From JAFAFN01 sp963707555 (lineage in GTDB: Bacteria; Actinomycetota; Acidimicrobiia; Acidimicrobiales; Microtrichaceae): a stretch of 64,000 bases of DNA. The position numbers and the translations under genes were made by a program. Below, one piece after another: positions 49,901 through 57,695 of the stretch; position 1 is the stretch's first letter; the number at the start of each line of letters is the position of its first letter. The notes beneath the pieces were generated by a model. It searched no databases and was not told the DNA's origin. It was given only the letters and a program-made list of their open reading frames with translations. The stretch lies in NCBI GenBank assembly GCA_963707555.1, contig CAVPQM010000010.1:237038-301037 (forward strand). Direction: 5' to 3'.

Positions 49901-52900
49901 GAACGGGTTCGTCTGGTAGGCGCTGCCGTTCCAGTAGAGGCCGGTCTCGGTCCGTCGGACCGTCACACGGACACCGGTGTTGAAGCCCGACTGGTTGCCC
50001 GGTCCGGGATCGGCGACCGTGCCGCTGATCGCGCCGGTGTGCGCCTGCTCACCTGCGTAGCGGACACCCGAGGTCGAGATCCGCGAGCCGTCGGCGGGCG
50101 CGGTGATCGCGAGCACCGGCGGGGTCGTGTCGAGACGCAGTCCGAACGTCGCGGTCTGCACGTCCGAGACGTTGCCCGCGCGGTCGACGGCGTAGTACCA
50201 GATCCGCCAGTTGCCGGGATCGCTGTAGGGCACCGAGAAGGTGCCGGTCGAGGTCCCCGGCTGGGCCGCGAGCTCGGTCACGTCCGTCGACTGCTGGTAG
50301 GCCGGGATCGGGTCACCGGTGTTCCAGGTGTCGGAGGCGGCGTACCAGATCTGGCCGATGCCGGAGCGTCCCGGCGGGGTGTTGTCGGTCGCGGTGATCG
50401 TGATCGTCGCTGCAGCCTGGTTGACGTCGTTGCTCCACTGGGTGCCGCCGCTCGAGCTGTCGGTCACCGTCGGCGGCTCGATCTTGTCGACCAGGTAGGT
50501 CTCGCCGTTCGCTGCGCCACCGGTCATGACCATGGCGTTGCCGACGTGGTCGACGATCGCCGCGGGGTTCGTGATCACCAGTGCGAGCTCGCCGTTCGCG
50601 CCCGTCGGCGCGGTGACCACGTAGGTCATGCCGGCGCCGGTCACCGTGACGGTCCCGGGAGCGGGAGTGCCGGGGTTCGAGGTCGCCTCGTTGCGCAGCG
50701 TCAGACCGAATGCACCAGGCGTCACGCCGGTGACGACCTCGTCGAAGGTGACGGTCCACGACACGAAGTTCGCGTTGGTCGGCGCCGGGTTCGGCACCAC
50801 CGGGTTGCGCACGATCGTGCGCAGGCGCGGCGCCTCGCGGTCGATCCGGTAGGTCTGGTTCGGGTCGGGGACGATCGTCCGGTCGACCTGGTTGGTCGCA
50901 TTGTCACGGATCGTGTTCGTCGGTGTCGTCGTCAGACCGAGGAAGCCGTCGCCTGCGATGCCGCTGACCGTGACGTAGTAGACGACACCGTCGTCCGCCG
51001 AGCCGTTGTTCGTCGGCGTGATGGCCGAGATCGTGCCGGTGAGCGGCGTGGTCTCGCCGTCCGGCGGCGCGGTCGCCACGACCTGGAAGTCGCTCGCGAC
51101 GACCGGGCCGACACGCTCCGAGAAGCGGACCAGGAACTCGACCGACGCCGAGCGCGACGGGTCCACGACGCTGGTCTGACGTTCGACCGACACGACGTGC
51201 GGACGTGTCCGGTCGACCGCGTAGACCTCGCCGGTCACCGGGGAGCTGGGCAGCGTGTTGCCGGCAGCGTCGCGCACGAGGCTGAACTGGCTGGTGAGGT
51301 TCAGACCCACCGTGCCGTCACCGGTCGTGCCGTTCAGCAGGTAGCCGACGGTCCAGGCGTACGGGTTGCCCGGCACCTGCGTCGGGGCCTGGACGACGCC
51401 CGGCATCGAGCCGGCGGCCGAGGAGAAGTTCGCGGCGTAGAGCGCGTGCACCGGCTCCGAGAAGTTCACGTACCAGGTGAGCAGGTTCGCGTTGGTCGGC
51501 GTACCGGCCGCGCGCGTGATCGAGATCGCCTGCGGACGTGTCTGGTCGACGTCGAACGCCCCGCCGGGGAACGGCAGCGGCGAGGGATCGGCGAGCTGGG
51601 TGCCGTTGCGCAGCACCCCGGTCACGGTCGTCATGTTGAGCGAGACGGTGCCGTCGCCCGAGACGCCCGAGATGCTGACGGTGCGGGTGTTACCGCTGCC
51701 GGTCACGACGATCGGCCCGGTGACGGACACACCGTCGGTCTGCAGCTGGAACATCGAGGCGTCGACGCCGGTGACGGGACCCACGAACGTGACCAGCCAC
51801 GCCATGGACGTCGCACTCGTCGTGGTGGACGGCGCGGCGCCCTCCCACGGGGCGACCGCGATGGGGGTGATGCCCTGCACGGTCGAGGAGAAGCAGCCGG
51901 TCGAGGTGGTGCGGAACACGCCGCACACGGGACCGATCTGGCCGTTGTTGCCGGCACGGCCCTGCGCGCCGCCGTCGCCGGGGAAGCCGGCCTGGCTGGC
52001 GTTGCCGCTGCTCGAGGGGCCCGGCTCGCCGCGCAGACCGGCGAGGCCACCGGGTCCACCCTGACCACCCTGACCGACCGCCGCACCCGAGGTGCCGGTC
52101 GTGATCGAGTCGCCGCTCACACTCGGCGGCAGGCCGCCGAGGGAGTAGACGCCGACCGACGGGCCGCTCGCGCCGCCACCACCGCCGCTGGCACCGGCGC
52201 CGCCGCCACCACCGCCGCCACCGGAGCCGTCGCCGCCCTTGCTCTGCACCGAACCCGCTCCGCCGGAGCCGCCGGTACCACCGCTGCCGCCACGGCCACC
52301 GTTGCCACCGTTGCCGCCGCGCATCGCGGTCAGGGTCGATCCGTTGTTGACGGCCACCGAACCACCGGTGGAGTAGACCGCGAACGAGCCGCCGCCGGAC
52401 CAGCCGCCGGAACCACCGCTCGAGCCACCCAGACCGCCGCCGCCGCCACCGCCGCCGCGTGCACCCTCGGCCGCGCCGGCGCAGTACGTGCCGCCGGAAC
52501 CGCCGGCGCCGCCGCCACCGTTGCCGGGCTGGCCGTTGCCGCCGGTGCCACCCTGGGCTCCTGCCCAGGAGTCGGCCGCGTTCGCGTACGTGTTCGACCC
52601 TGCGCCGCCCGCAGTGTTGCTCGCGCCTGCGCTGCCGCCGTTGCCGCCACGGCCACCGCCACCGGTGCCGGGCGAGGGGGTGATGCAGTAGCCGCCGCCG
52701 CCGCCGGAGCCACCGAGGCCGGTGCCGCCGCCGCTACCGCCGGTCGCGCCGGAGCCGCCGGATCCGAAGAACCAGCCGCCGCCGCCACCGCCGCCGCCGA
52801 AGCCGCCGGGGCGACCCGTGTTCGGGTCGTTGCACTGCGCGCCGTTCGAGGTCGTCTCCGCCTCGGAGTTCGCGCCGGGACACGCGGCCGCGGTGATGTT

Positions 52901-55105
52901 CGCGCCCGGACCCCCGGCGGGGCCGGGCAGGCCGGGACGTGCGGTGATGCGCGAAGCATCGATGGTCACCGAGGAGTTGCTGATCGATCGCACGCCGTAC
53001 GCGCTGCGGTTCTGGCGATCGGTCGACGACGCGGGTGCGACGGGGTTGCCGGAGTCGATGGTCGACCGGAGGATCGAGGCGTTCGACCCGTTGGCGAGCA
53101 GCACGCCCGTGGGGTTGCGGCCGTTGCCGTTCTCGATCGTGACGTTGCTGAGCGTGAAGCCGATCGTGTTGTCGAGCTGGACCGCGTTCACCGGGTACTC
53201 GCCGCTGCTCGCGTTGCCCGGCCGGACCGTCAGGTCCGAGATCGTGGTGGCGACCGCACCGCCCGAACCGCGGATCGCGTAGCGGTACGGATCGGCCCCG
53301 ACGGTCTCGGTGCCGGTGACGACGGTGTCGGCAGCGGAGGTGTACACCCAGGTCGGAAGGGCTCCCCCGACCCTGGTGTCGTCGCGACCGCCGGCGACGT
53401 TGATGCCGGGGCGCAGCTCGAACGACGGGTAGCTGCCCTGGCCGACGAGGATGTCGGTGCGACCGTGGTCCGAGGCGTTCTGCAGCGCCCGACCGATCGT
53501 CCGACACGGCTGGAACACCGGCGTGACGGTGCCGCACCAACCCGATTCGGGTGTGTCGCTGCCGTGGGTCTCGGAGACGTACAGGTACTCCGACGCCACG
53601 ATGATCGTGACGGTGGCGACTCGCCGCAGACCGACCTGGTCGGTCACCACCAGGCGGACGGTGAAGGTGCCCTGGCGCGCGAACTCGTGGATCGGCTGGG
53701 TCGTGTCGTTGTCCGCGGTGCAGTTCAGGGGATCGACGCACGTGCCGGCGCCGTCGGAGGACGTCGCCGCGACGAGGGGCACGGGGGGCGAACCGTCGCC
53801 GAAGTCCCAGTACGACATCGGGCCGTCGTTCGGGTCGATGTCGGTGTTGATGTCGGCTTCGTGCGTGCGCACCAACGAGGCGAACTGGACCGGCTCGTTG
53901 CGCACGACGCGCACGGGGCTGGGCGCCGGGGCGGTGATGGCGACGTCGGGGGGTGTGCCGCTGACGTCGACGCCACGCACGACGCAGTCGGTCGCGCCAC
54001 CGTCGACGGTGATGATCAGCCGGACCCAGTAGGTCCCTGCCGCCGCACTCGATTCGGTGTAGGTGTGCAGGGCGGTCACGCCGTCTGGTGCCGGGACCAC
54101 GGGCGGGGGGACCACGCCGCCGACCGGATCGCACGAATCCGGGTTGCCGGAGTCGAGGTCCCACTCGTAGCCGGAGATCACTCGCCCGCGACGGTCACTC
54201 GAGACCGATGCGTCGAACTCGACCTCGATGTCCTTCGCCGGGTTCGACGGGTCCCAGGTGAACCAGGCGTCGGGTTCGCAACCCGGAGGGCAGTAGGTGT
54301 CGGTTCGCCGGGTCGCCTGGAAGCTGGCCGGCTCGGAGTTCTCGTCCACCACGTCGACGATGAACTTGATCGTCTTGCACGACGGGTCCTGGGTGCCGTC
54401 CTCGGTCGAGCGGCAGCTCGTCGAGATCGACTCGATGCCGTCGGTGATCCGCTCGGAGGTCGTGTCGACCTGGCTGGTGGTCAGCAGCGGGTGCAGACCC
54501 GTGACCGGATCCACGGGCGCCGAGGTGTCCCGCGGCCGGTTGAGGAACTCGCGGGCGACGTCGTCGCGGGCCGGGTCGACGCTGCCGTCGTTGAGCGTCG
54601 GGTCGGAGCCGACCTGCGCGGGGTCCGGGTGATCGACGGCTCCGGTGAAGTCAGCCGTGAAGCTCGACTCGAGGTTGAGGCATTCGCGCCGGTGCAGCAC
54701 GCGACCGCGATCGGTCGAACCGGGCTCGGGGTCGGTGACGGTGTAGACGATGCGACGGTCACCCGGGGTGACGAGCACCAGCACCGGCTCGTCGCTCGCG
54801 CCCGTGTTCGGCCCGTTGGCGGGCGCTGGGCAATCCGCGATGTCGGTCGGATCGGCGAGGTCGGCGTTGGTGGCGGCGAACTGGGCGCTGGTGATGTCGC
54901 GCAGCAGGTTGGAGTTCACCAACGACAGCGCCGAGGTCTCCTGGTTGCGCTGCTGGGTCCGGGCGCTCGACACCATGGTCGCCATCGACCATGCCGCGAC
55001 GGTCGTGGCCAACAGACCGATGACCGCTGCGACGAACACGACCTCGAGCAGCGTCATGCCGCCCTGACCGCGGCGCTTGGCCGAGAGGATCGTTGCGATG
55101 CCCAT
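43985..55105 (-). CDS. Giant prepilin-like adhesin: PKD, beta-helix/Gly-rich modules, Ig-like, PA14 domains
   Basis: 3,706 residues in one uninterrupted frame. N-terminus GQGG^MTLLEVVFVAAVIGLL is a class III signal (Glu at +5). Approximate order: two PKD domains (290-505); module 1 with a DUF1565-like lead (ETHGSDTPESGWCG, then PCRTIGRALQNA) and Gly-rich zone (750-1055); Ig-like repeats with NANLLTWYVNFSEPV-type motifs (1060-1790); module 2 lead (VSTAGNDAHTGACP) and Gly-rich zone (1955-2310); three Cys repeats ending CYQYRYRVFDTAGN-like (2450-2770); module 3 lead (VSLNGSDSNNGLCP), two PA14-like domains (3060-3150 and 3280-3400) and a Gly-rich end. ATG 55105 overlaps the previous stop (TGATG). 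Likely a pilus-tip or surface adhesin; PA14 suggests glycan binding. Confidence 0.88.
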   Translation of the reverse strand: MGIATILSAKRRGQGGMTLLEVVFVAAVIGLLATTVAAWSMATMVSSARTQQRNQETSALSLVNSNLLRDITSAQFAATNADLADPTDIADCPAPANGPNTGASDEPVLVLVTPGDRRIVYTVTDPEPGSTDRGRVLHRRECLNLESSFTADFTGAVDHPDPAQVGSDPTLNDGSVDPARDDVAREFLNRPRDTSAPVDPVTGLHPLLTTSQVDTTSERITDGIESISTSCRSTEDGTQDPSCKTIKFIVDVVDENSEPASFQATRRTDTYCPPGCEPDAWFTWDPSNPAKDIEVEFDASVSSDRRGRVISGYEWDLDSGNPDSCDPVGGVVPPPVVPAPDGVTALHTYTESSAAAGTYWVRLIITVDGGATDCVVRGVDVSGTPPDVAITAPAPSPVRVVRNEPVQFASLVRTHEADINTDIDPNDGPMSYWDFGDGSPPVPLVAATSSDGAGTCVDPLNCTADNDTTQPIHEFARQGTFTVRLVVTDQVGLRRVATVTIIVASEYLYVSETHGSDTPESGWCGTVTPVFQPCRTIGRALQNASDHGRTDILVGQGSYPSFELRPGINVAGGRDDTRVGGALPTWVYTSAADTVVTGTETVGADPYRYAIRGSGGAVATTISDLTVRPGNASSGEYPVNAVQLDNTIGFTLSNVTIENGNGRNPTGVLLANGSNASILRSTIDSGNPVAPASSTDRQNRSAYGVRSISNSSVTIDASRITARPGLPGPAGGPGANITAAACPGANSEAETTSNGAQCNDPNTGRPGGFGGGGGGGGWFFGSGGSGATGGSGGGTGLGGSGGGGGYCITPSPGTGGGGRGGNGGSAGASNTAGGAGSNTYANAADSWAGAQGGTGGNGQPGNGGGGAGGSGGTYCAGAAEGARGGGGGGGGLGGSSGGSGGWSGGGSFAVYSTGGSVAVNNGSTLTAMRGGNGGNGGRGGSGGTGGSGGAGSVQSKGGDGSGGGGGGGGAGASGGGGGASGPSVGVYSLGGLPPSVSGDSITTGTSGAAVGQGGQGGPGGLAGLRGEPGPSSSGNASQAGFPGDGGAQGRAGNNGQIGPVCGVFRTTSTGCFSSTVQGITPIAVAPWEGAAPSTTTSATSMAWLVTFVGPVTGVDASMFQLQTDGVSVTGPIVVTGSGNTRTVSISGVSGDGTVSLNMTTVTGVLRNGTQLADPSPLPFPGGAFDVDQTRPQAISITRAAGTPTNANLLTWYVNFSEPVHALYAANFSSAAGSMPGVVQAPTQVPGNPYAWTVGYLLNGTTGDGTVGLNLTSQFSLVRDAAGNTLPSSPVTGEVYAVDRTRPHVVSVERQTSVVDPSRSASVEFLVRFSERVGPVVASDFQVVATAPPDGETTPLTGTISAITPTNNGSADDGVVYYVTVSGIAGDGFLGLTTTPTNTIRDNATNQVDRTIVPDPNQTYRIDREAPRLRTIVRNPVVPNPAPTNANFVSWTVTFDEVVTGVTPGAFGLTLRNEATSNPGTPAPGTVTVTGAGMTYVVTAPTGANGELALVITNPAAIVDHVGNAMVMTGGAANGETYLVDKIEPPTVTDSSSGGTQWSNDVNQAAATITITATDNTPPGRSGIGQIWYAASDTWNTGDPIPAYQQSTDVTELAAQPGTSTGTFSVPYSDPGNWRIWYYAVDRAGNVSDVQTATFGLRLDTTPPVLAITAPADGSRISTSGVRYAGEQAHTGAISGTVADPGPGNQSGFNTGVRVTVRRTETGLYWNGSAYQTNPFEFDAPISGTPSAGTWTMPFTFPAGGNWVINASIRDLANSQAVAISTVDVDYVKDKSVFVSTAGNDAHTGACPAINIVGCNATSGPKRTLAGALAVVNTNRDEIVVGGGAYAVHVDVNVAGFTPTIRGGYNPAAHASNGAWIRSAPGSQTVTVTGNGTGILVRGAGGARLEQLTVNSGAASGAGSSAYGVRSTSGGAVTVTNSVINASGGIAGNTGTNASGNGGGGAMGVRGQYTCCNDTNDGWDGGYAGNDDGWSSGTRGRWGGPGGWAQTSGGRGGMGANEGNNSGAGGSWGSGPNGGAPGGGGGGRDDWSSGDADPGGAGGGGGGGASGGAGSSGTYNLGGGAATWAGSGSGGNGGGGANGSGGGGGGGGGGSAWANDDQGAGGGGGGGGGGGGYGGTAGGGGGGSFGVYSYNAPLTISSVDGHRSSITAVNGAAGGRGGNGSGGATGGKGGRGGSCDSGQEGGGGGGGGGGGGGGGGAGGGGGAGGPSISVYRKGTGATSVDADMAHGNAGSGGSGGSAGGGGGAGAGADGGMRSDGGGCNGGPAGYGGSNGGGGNTGGGGNNGSTGRLVDGDVGTIPAVTAGTILTTIQTDLPSAVPGRIGPSANYHVYAAVENGSNTVRANMSTITGGQTSVVMSTAGGPWVIGGTTYNFRSSGALNANSPLAGPDANFTVTATTSGVQSVREFVAGVDNSPPTDMSISYTNGYRTALNVPITLNNGGNSDISTRGHQLERSVAPMTNGVCGTYASFAVIVTTPSVPSYTDSTVTAGNCYQYRYRVFDTAGNGNYATSSQVARVDNLAPDGGTFSYATADRNSTNPPSSRTVVINLPNTGGGLGDPGNSGLQSATTLQRSTGTLSAGACSAWTAYGNYQTLATTNATFSEVYASGTNGCFRYQYLVRDNAGNVRTYGPGGDVRVDTAAPTGGGITYLDGDYIFTNPYIPKVNIQLTRGSDPNCSPTNNCALRLERLSAPASGSFCGTTFTSNGIIPMSSLTPFDNGTVGFGGLASGTCYQYRLHESDTVGNVAIHTGGVIRYNDGNLASVGSVTVSSQAENGLYASSGTTYPNETGVWSDDFAGTASATGGVSSIDMSIQRQSDELYCNTVGCASAAPIQLPRDGGTNTAWQRSFAASQIPAGGTYTLAVTATTNDDFHMTVFRNYHVDFNPSASVFVSLNGSDSNNGLCPTTTEANCVGGPKRSVNAGISAATVARPLVVVTAGTYPSTQANSTPTTVSVRGGYSAATGLRSAPGGTISRIEGAGVGLQANSGANLSIEQMQVHSGNPTGVGGANTPIVSVGGRPTPTVGDFGGGSPYPGVPSEHFSARWTNTFTTPAGGIANFQIQGCTDDGGRAWITRVAGGPRIPLYSQWIDQGLTCTTSTSGINLDGNTQYRIEFEMFQNAGGAGAQLFPVTPAAAPWGANSWTAEYFSDRGGSAYGIRSNGANVNLVRSQVTAAAGEQGLNGSGGQGAPSIDAATYGARGPAAAENTGLCSPTDESNWDDAWCHNGSMAQTNGGNSGNGGNPWFGAPTTSQGIVKTTSVRDGGAHGDFAEHISTQVISGGSVVAQNSDSTERRNRRYSGWLNVPTAGTYTFHVSVDDGELLRVNGATVLNNWGDGGCNAVTGSVSLPAGLVPFVFETYNWGGGGCEHLQWSGPGVGQRYMVGSDFRQPAIGGTGGKGAPQGNNAGDNGTSGIGGGGALGTGGPGRSGCIGYGGNGGGGGAAGSAGTGGTAATNAGQSTQTGALYSAAQVGGSGAGGGTGGGGGGGGGGGGVSNCGTNDSGAGGGGGGGGGFGAVSGGTGGTSGGGSFGIWASTSGTINIDASSSVTAGAGGAGGAGGTGGSGGAGTHGGRGGACHMGQDYGAGGGGGGGAGGGGGGGGGGGAGGASYGAYRAGSVTFNIAGTVTGGPAGAGGSAGPGGAGGGGGGAGAQGGGAYSGAGCGMGTNGGGGSTGSTGSAGGTGAAGLSANRNF
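43990..44880 (-). repeat. Gly-rich coding region 3 (C-terminus of the giant adhesin)
   Basis: Repeated GGC/GGT codons give GGxGG stretches interrupted by rungs such as GGSFGIWASTSGTINI and by isolated Cys (GRSGCIGYGG, ACHMGQDYG, GCGMGTNGG). Same pattern as the other two zones. Confidence 0.85.
48180..49240 (-). repeat. Gly-rich coding region 2 of the giant adhesin
   Basis: Long GGxGG runs with one uninterrupted poly-Gly stretch, a rung GGSFGVYSYNAPLTI, and Cys in SCDSGQEGG and GGCNGGPAG. In-frame repeats of this kind invite recombination and assembly errors. Confidence 0.85.
51950..52860 (-). repeat. Gly-rich coding region 1 of the giant adhesin
   Basis: GGxGG repeats with rungs GGSFAVYSTGGSVAV and GPSVGVYSLGG; Cys in QCNDPNTG, GGYCITPS and TYCAGAAEG. 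Homologous in layout to regions 2 and 3. Confidence 0.85.
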
Positions 55106-57039
55106 CAGAAGAACTCCGGGTTGAGCGGCATCGGCGTCGACCATGCGCTGGTCTCGGTGCCGTGCGAGTTGGTCTTCACCGTTCGTGCGTCGAACATGTA
55201 GGTGTCGAGGGAACAGATGCCGTTCTGACCACGAGGGCTGCTCTCGAACTGCGCGCGGAAGCCCTGGATCGATCCGGGTGGCAGCGAGGGCACCGAGAAG
55301 ATGCGGGGGTTCGCGGTCAGGTTGACGAACCCACAGAATCCGCCGCCCGCACTGCGGATGCGGATCTCGGTCACCATCGTGTCGCCGGGCACGGCCGGCG
55401 GGGTGCGCCACTGGAAGTCGAAGTAGGCGCTGCGGATGAGCCAGATGTCGGACTTGCGCGCCCCGTTGTTGGCGATGCCGATCGGCGGCAGGAGCGGTTC
55501 GACGCGCACCTGCATGGTGGCGGAGTTGCTCACGCCGTTGTTGTCGGTCACCGTCACGCGGACCGTGTAGGTCGTGGCGGTCGCGGTGACGTAGCGGAAC
55601 GACGGCTGCGCCAGGTTCGGACCGGAGCGCAGCGCCTCGGGCACCTGCTCGATCGGCACGCCGTAGTCCCACTCGTAGTTGGCGATGCCTGCCGCCTGGC
55701 CGATGCCGGCCGGGAACCCGTCGGCGTGCGACGCCGAGGCGTCGAACGCGACCCACTGGGGCGAGACGCCGAAGGGCGGCGTGCCGGTCAGACCGGAGTT
55801 CACGTTCACCGTCGGCAGCACCCGGATCGGGCCGGTGATCGACACGTTCAAGGTACCGGGCGTCGATCGGATGCCGTACTCATCGGTGAGCCACAGCCGC
55901 ACGTGGTACTCACCGGCACTCTGGTAGGTGTGCGACTGCGTGCTGCACAGCGCGCCGAACAGATCGGTGGCCGACACGAAGCACGACACCCCCGGCGTAC
56001 CGTCGCCGAAGTCCCACTCCCATCGGCGGATGCCGGCGACGAGCGGCGGCGGACCCGACGACACGAAGGTCATGTCGATCTCACCGTCGACCAACGGGCA
56101 CGGCGTCGCGGACACGCACGGCGCCGTCGGCACGGTCTGGGTGATCACGGCGATCGGCGGCACCGGGTCGTTCGGCGTCGTCGCCAGGGGGAAGAGCTCG
56201 GAGGTGACGCTCGAGCGCCCCGTCTCGTCGGTGACCTGCAGCGCGATGCGTGCGTCACGAGGGTTGCCCGGGGTCGGCGCCACGTACGAGCACTCGACCG
56301 ATGCGTCATCGGCCCGGAACGTCGTGAAGTCCGCCGGGGGCGGCGGGTCGGGCCGGGGGGTCTGGATCGCCCAGCTGCCGTCGCACCACCACTCGTACTG
56401 GAAGATGCGTGACGACCCGCCGGCCTCGAGGTACCAGACCACCTGGGTGTCGTCCGCGCCGCTGCGCGACCGCACGTAACCGCACTCACTCGTGGGCACT
56501 CCGGGGTTGAGCTCGTCGAGCACGGGTCGCTTGATGCAGAAGTTGAGCGGTTCGGCGCCCTCGGCGTCGGTGCGCTTGATGATCTGACGTTCGAGCTCGT
56601 CGCCACCGAGCGTCACCCGCAAGCTGATCGACTGGACGCCGGCGTCGACCCCGGTCCCCTGCTGACACTCCGGACCTTGCGACACCGCGTCGATGAAGAG
56701 GTCGGCATCCTCGGTGTCGATCAGTCGCTGGATGTGCGTCGGCAGCAGGGTCTCGCCCGCCCGGAACTCTGCGTCGTAGTGCCCGGCCGTCGCGCACATC
56801 TGGTACGGGAGCGCCTTGACCGCCTCGCCGAACGCCGTGATCAGCACGTTGAGCCGGGCTTCCTTGTTCGCGTCCTCGCCGATGCCGCCGGCCGAGATCG
56901 TGGCGGTCGCGATGCCGCCGACGGTGATGCCCAGGATCAGCAGCGAGATGAGCACCTCGATCAGGCCCACGCCGCGCTGGTCCGATCGGCGAGGACGCCG
57001 ATCGGAGGTGGAGCGGAGCGTGGTCCGGCGCCGTGTCAT
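55105..57039 (-). CDS. Prepilin-like minor pilin (PilV-like) with PKD domains
   Basis: 644 residues, intact. Signal SDQRG^VGLIEVLISLLILGIT (Glu at +5). A Cys-bearing pilin-like part leads to PKD domains near residues 310-415 (RRWEWDFGDGTPGV, then HTYQSAGEYHVRLWLTD) and 415-515 (VAFDASASHADG, then YTVRVTVTDNNG). The C-terminus is beta-rich (GGFCGFVNLTANPRIF). ATG 57039 overlaps the previous stop (ATGA) and its own stop touches the giant gene ATG, so three genes are coupled. Probably part of a tip complex with the giant adhesin. Confidence 0.85.
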   Translation of the reverse strand: MTRRRTTLRSTSDRRPRRSDQRGVGLIEVLISLLILGITVGGIATATISAGGIGEDANKEARLNVLITAFGEAVKALPYQMCATAGHYDAEFRAGETLLPTHIQRLIDTEDADLFIDAVSQGPECQQGTGVDAGVQSISLRVTLGGDELERQIIKRTDAEGAEPLNFCIKRPVLDELNPGVPTSECGYVRSRSGADDTQVVWYLEAGGSSRIFQYEWWCDGSWAIQTPRPDPPPPADFTTFRADDASVECSYVAPTPGNPRDARIALQVTDETGRSSVTSELFPLATTPNDPVPPIAVITQTVPTAPCVSATPCPLVDGEIDMTFVSSGPPPLVAGIRRWEWDFGDGTPGVSCFVSATDLFGALCSTQSHTYQSAGEYHVRLWLTDEYGIRSTPGTLNVSITGPIRVLPTVNVNSGLTGTPPFGVSPQWVAFDASASHADGFPAGIGQAAGIANYEWDYGVPIEQVPEALRSGPNLAQPSFRYVTATATTYTVRVTVTDNNGVSNSATMQVRVEPLLPPIGIANNGARKSDIWLIRSAYFDFQWRTPPAVPGDTMVTEIRIRSAGGGFCGFVNLTANPRIFSVPSLPPGSIQGFRAQFESSPRGQNGICSLDTYMFDARTVKTNSHGTETSAWSTPMPLNPEFF

Positions 57040-57566
57040 GCGCAGCCCTGGAACGGCTCGGTGACCGCTTTTCGGCCGAGCAGCCAATCGCAGATCTCGA
57101 TCGAGTGACCGACCAGACGTTCGCTGTTGACCTCGTCGTTGACCCGAATGCGGGCCAGGCCGAAGGGGTCGGTCCGACCGGTCTCGATCACCTCGAAGTC
57201 GACGGTTCGATGCGGCGGCGGGTCGGGCAACGAAGGATCGGCCAGACCGATGCAGAAGACGTCGAAGCGACTGGCGGGCAGACCGACCATCTGCGTGCGC
57301 GTGCCCGGCGGGCACGTGTTCGTGTCGTCACGCACCATGTTGATCGCCTCTTCCAGTCGGCCGTCGATCTGGTGCAGCGTGCTGGCATCGGTCTCGAGCT
57401 TGTCGGCGACCGCTCGGGTCGACGAGGTCATGCGGAGCAGCGCCAGCACCCCGACGGTCAGCATCAGCACCACGGCCAGCACCATCAGCAGGATCGAGCC
57501 GCGCTGGCCCTTGTGACGAGAATGAATCGTCGGCGTGCGCGGAGAAGTGTCGGTCGTCGACCCCAT
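57036..57566 (-). CDS. PilX-like pilus assembly protein
   Basis: 176 residues. GGGAGG sits 7 nt before ATG 57566. Leader GQRG is followed by SILLMVLAVVLMLTVGVLAL without Glu at +5, as in PilX/GspK-type minor components. Two Cys pairs lie in TCPPG, FCIGL, ICDWL and GCA. First gene of the three-gene set PilX-like, PKD pilin, giant adhesin. Processing by the peptidase is possible but less certain. Confidence 0.75.
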   Translation of the reverse strand: MGSTTDTSPRTPTIHSRHKGQRGSILLMVLAVVLMLTVGVLALLRMTSSTRAVADKLETDASTLHQIDGRLEEAINMVRDDTNTCPPGTRTQMVGLPASRFDVFCIGLADPSLPDPPPHRTVDFEVIETGRTDPFGLARIRVNDEVNSERLVGHSIEICDWLLGRKAVTEPFQGCA

Positions 57567-57624
57567 CACGACACCTCCCTCTCGTCCACCGCAATGCCCC
57601 AGCACAGCGGCGCTCCCAGCTCTC

Positions 57625-57639
57625 GACTGACCGTCAGTC
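57625..57639. promoter_or_regulatory. Dyad operator-like site before the pilX-like gene
   Basis: gactga-ccg-tcagtc is an exact 6-bp dyad with a 3-nt centre, 59 bp upstream of the PilX-like ATG. A second dyad, gtaag/cttac, lies at 57644-57660. Such symmetric TGAC sites are common TetR-type operators. This gap is the only likely promoter region for the 13.5-kb adhesin operon. Confidence 0.4.
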
Positions 57640-57695
57640 AGCCGTAAGTCTGAACCTTACTCAAACGAAACGATTTCGCCTACTACCAGTTCGGC

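Noticed and set aside
43637..55201. An 11.5-kb open frame on the plus strand, opposite the giant adhesin gene
   Set aside because: Its translation is Arg/Ala/Val/Gly low-complexity without family motifs. It stays open because the real gene avoids TTA, CTA and TCA codons in GC-rich DNA.
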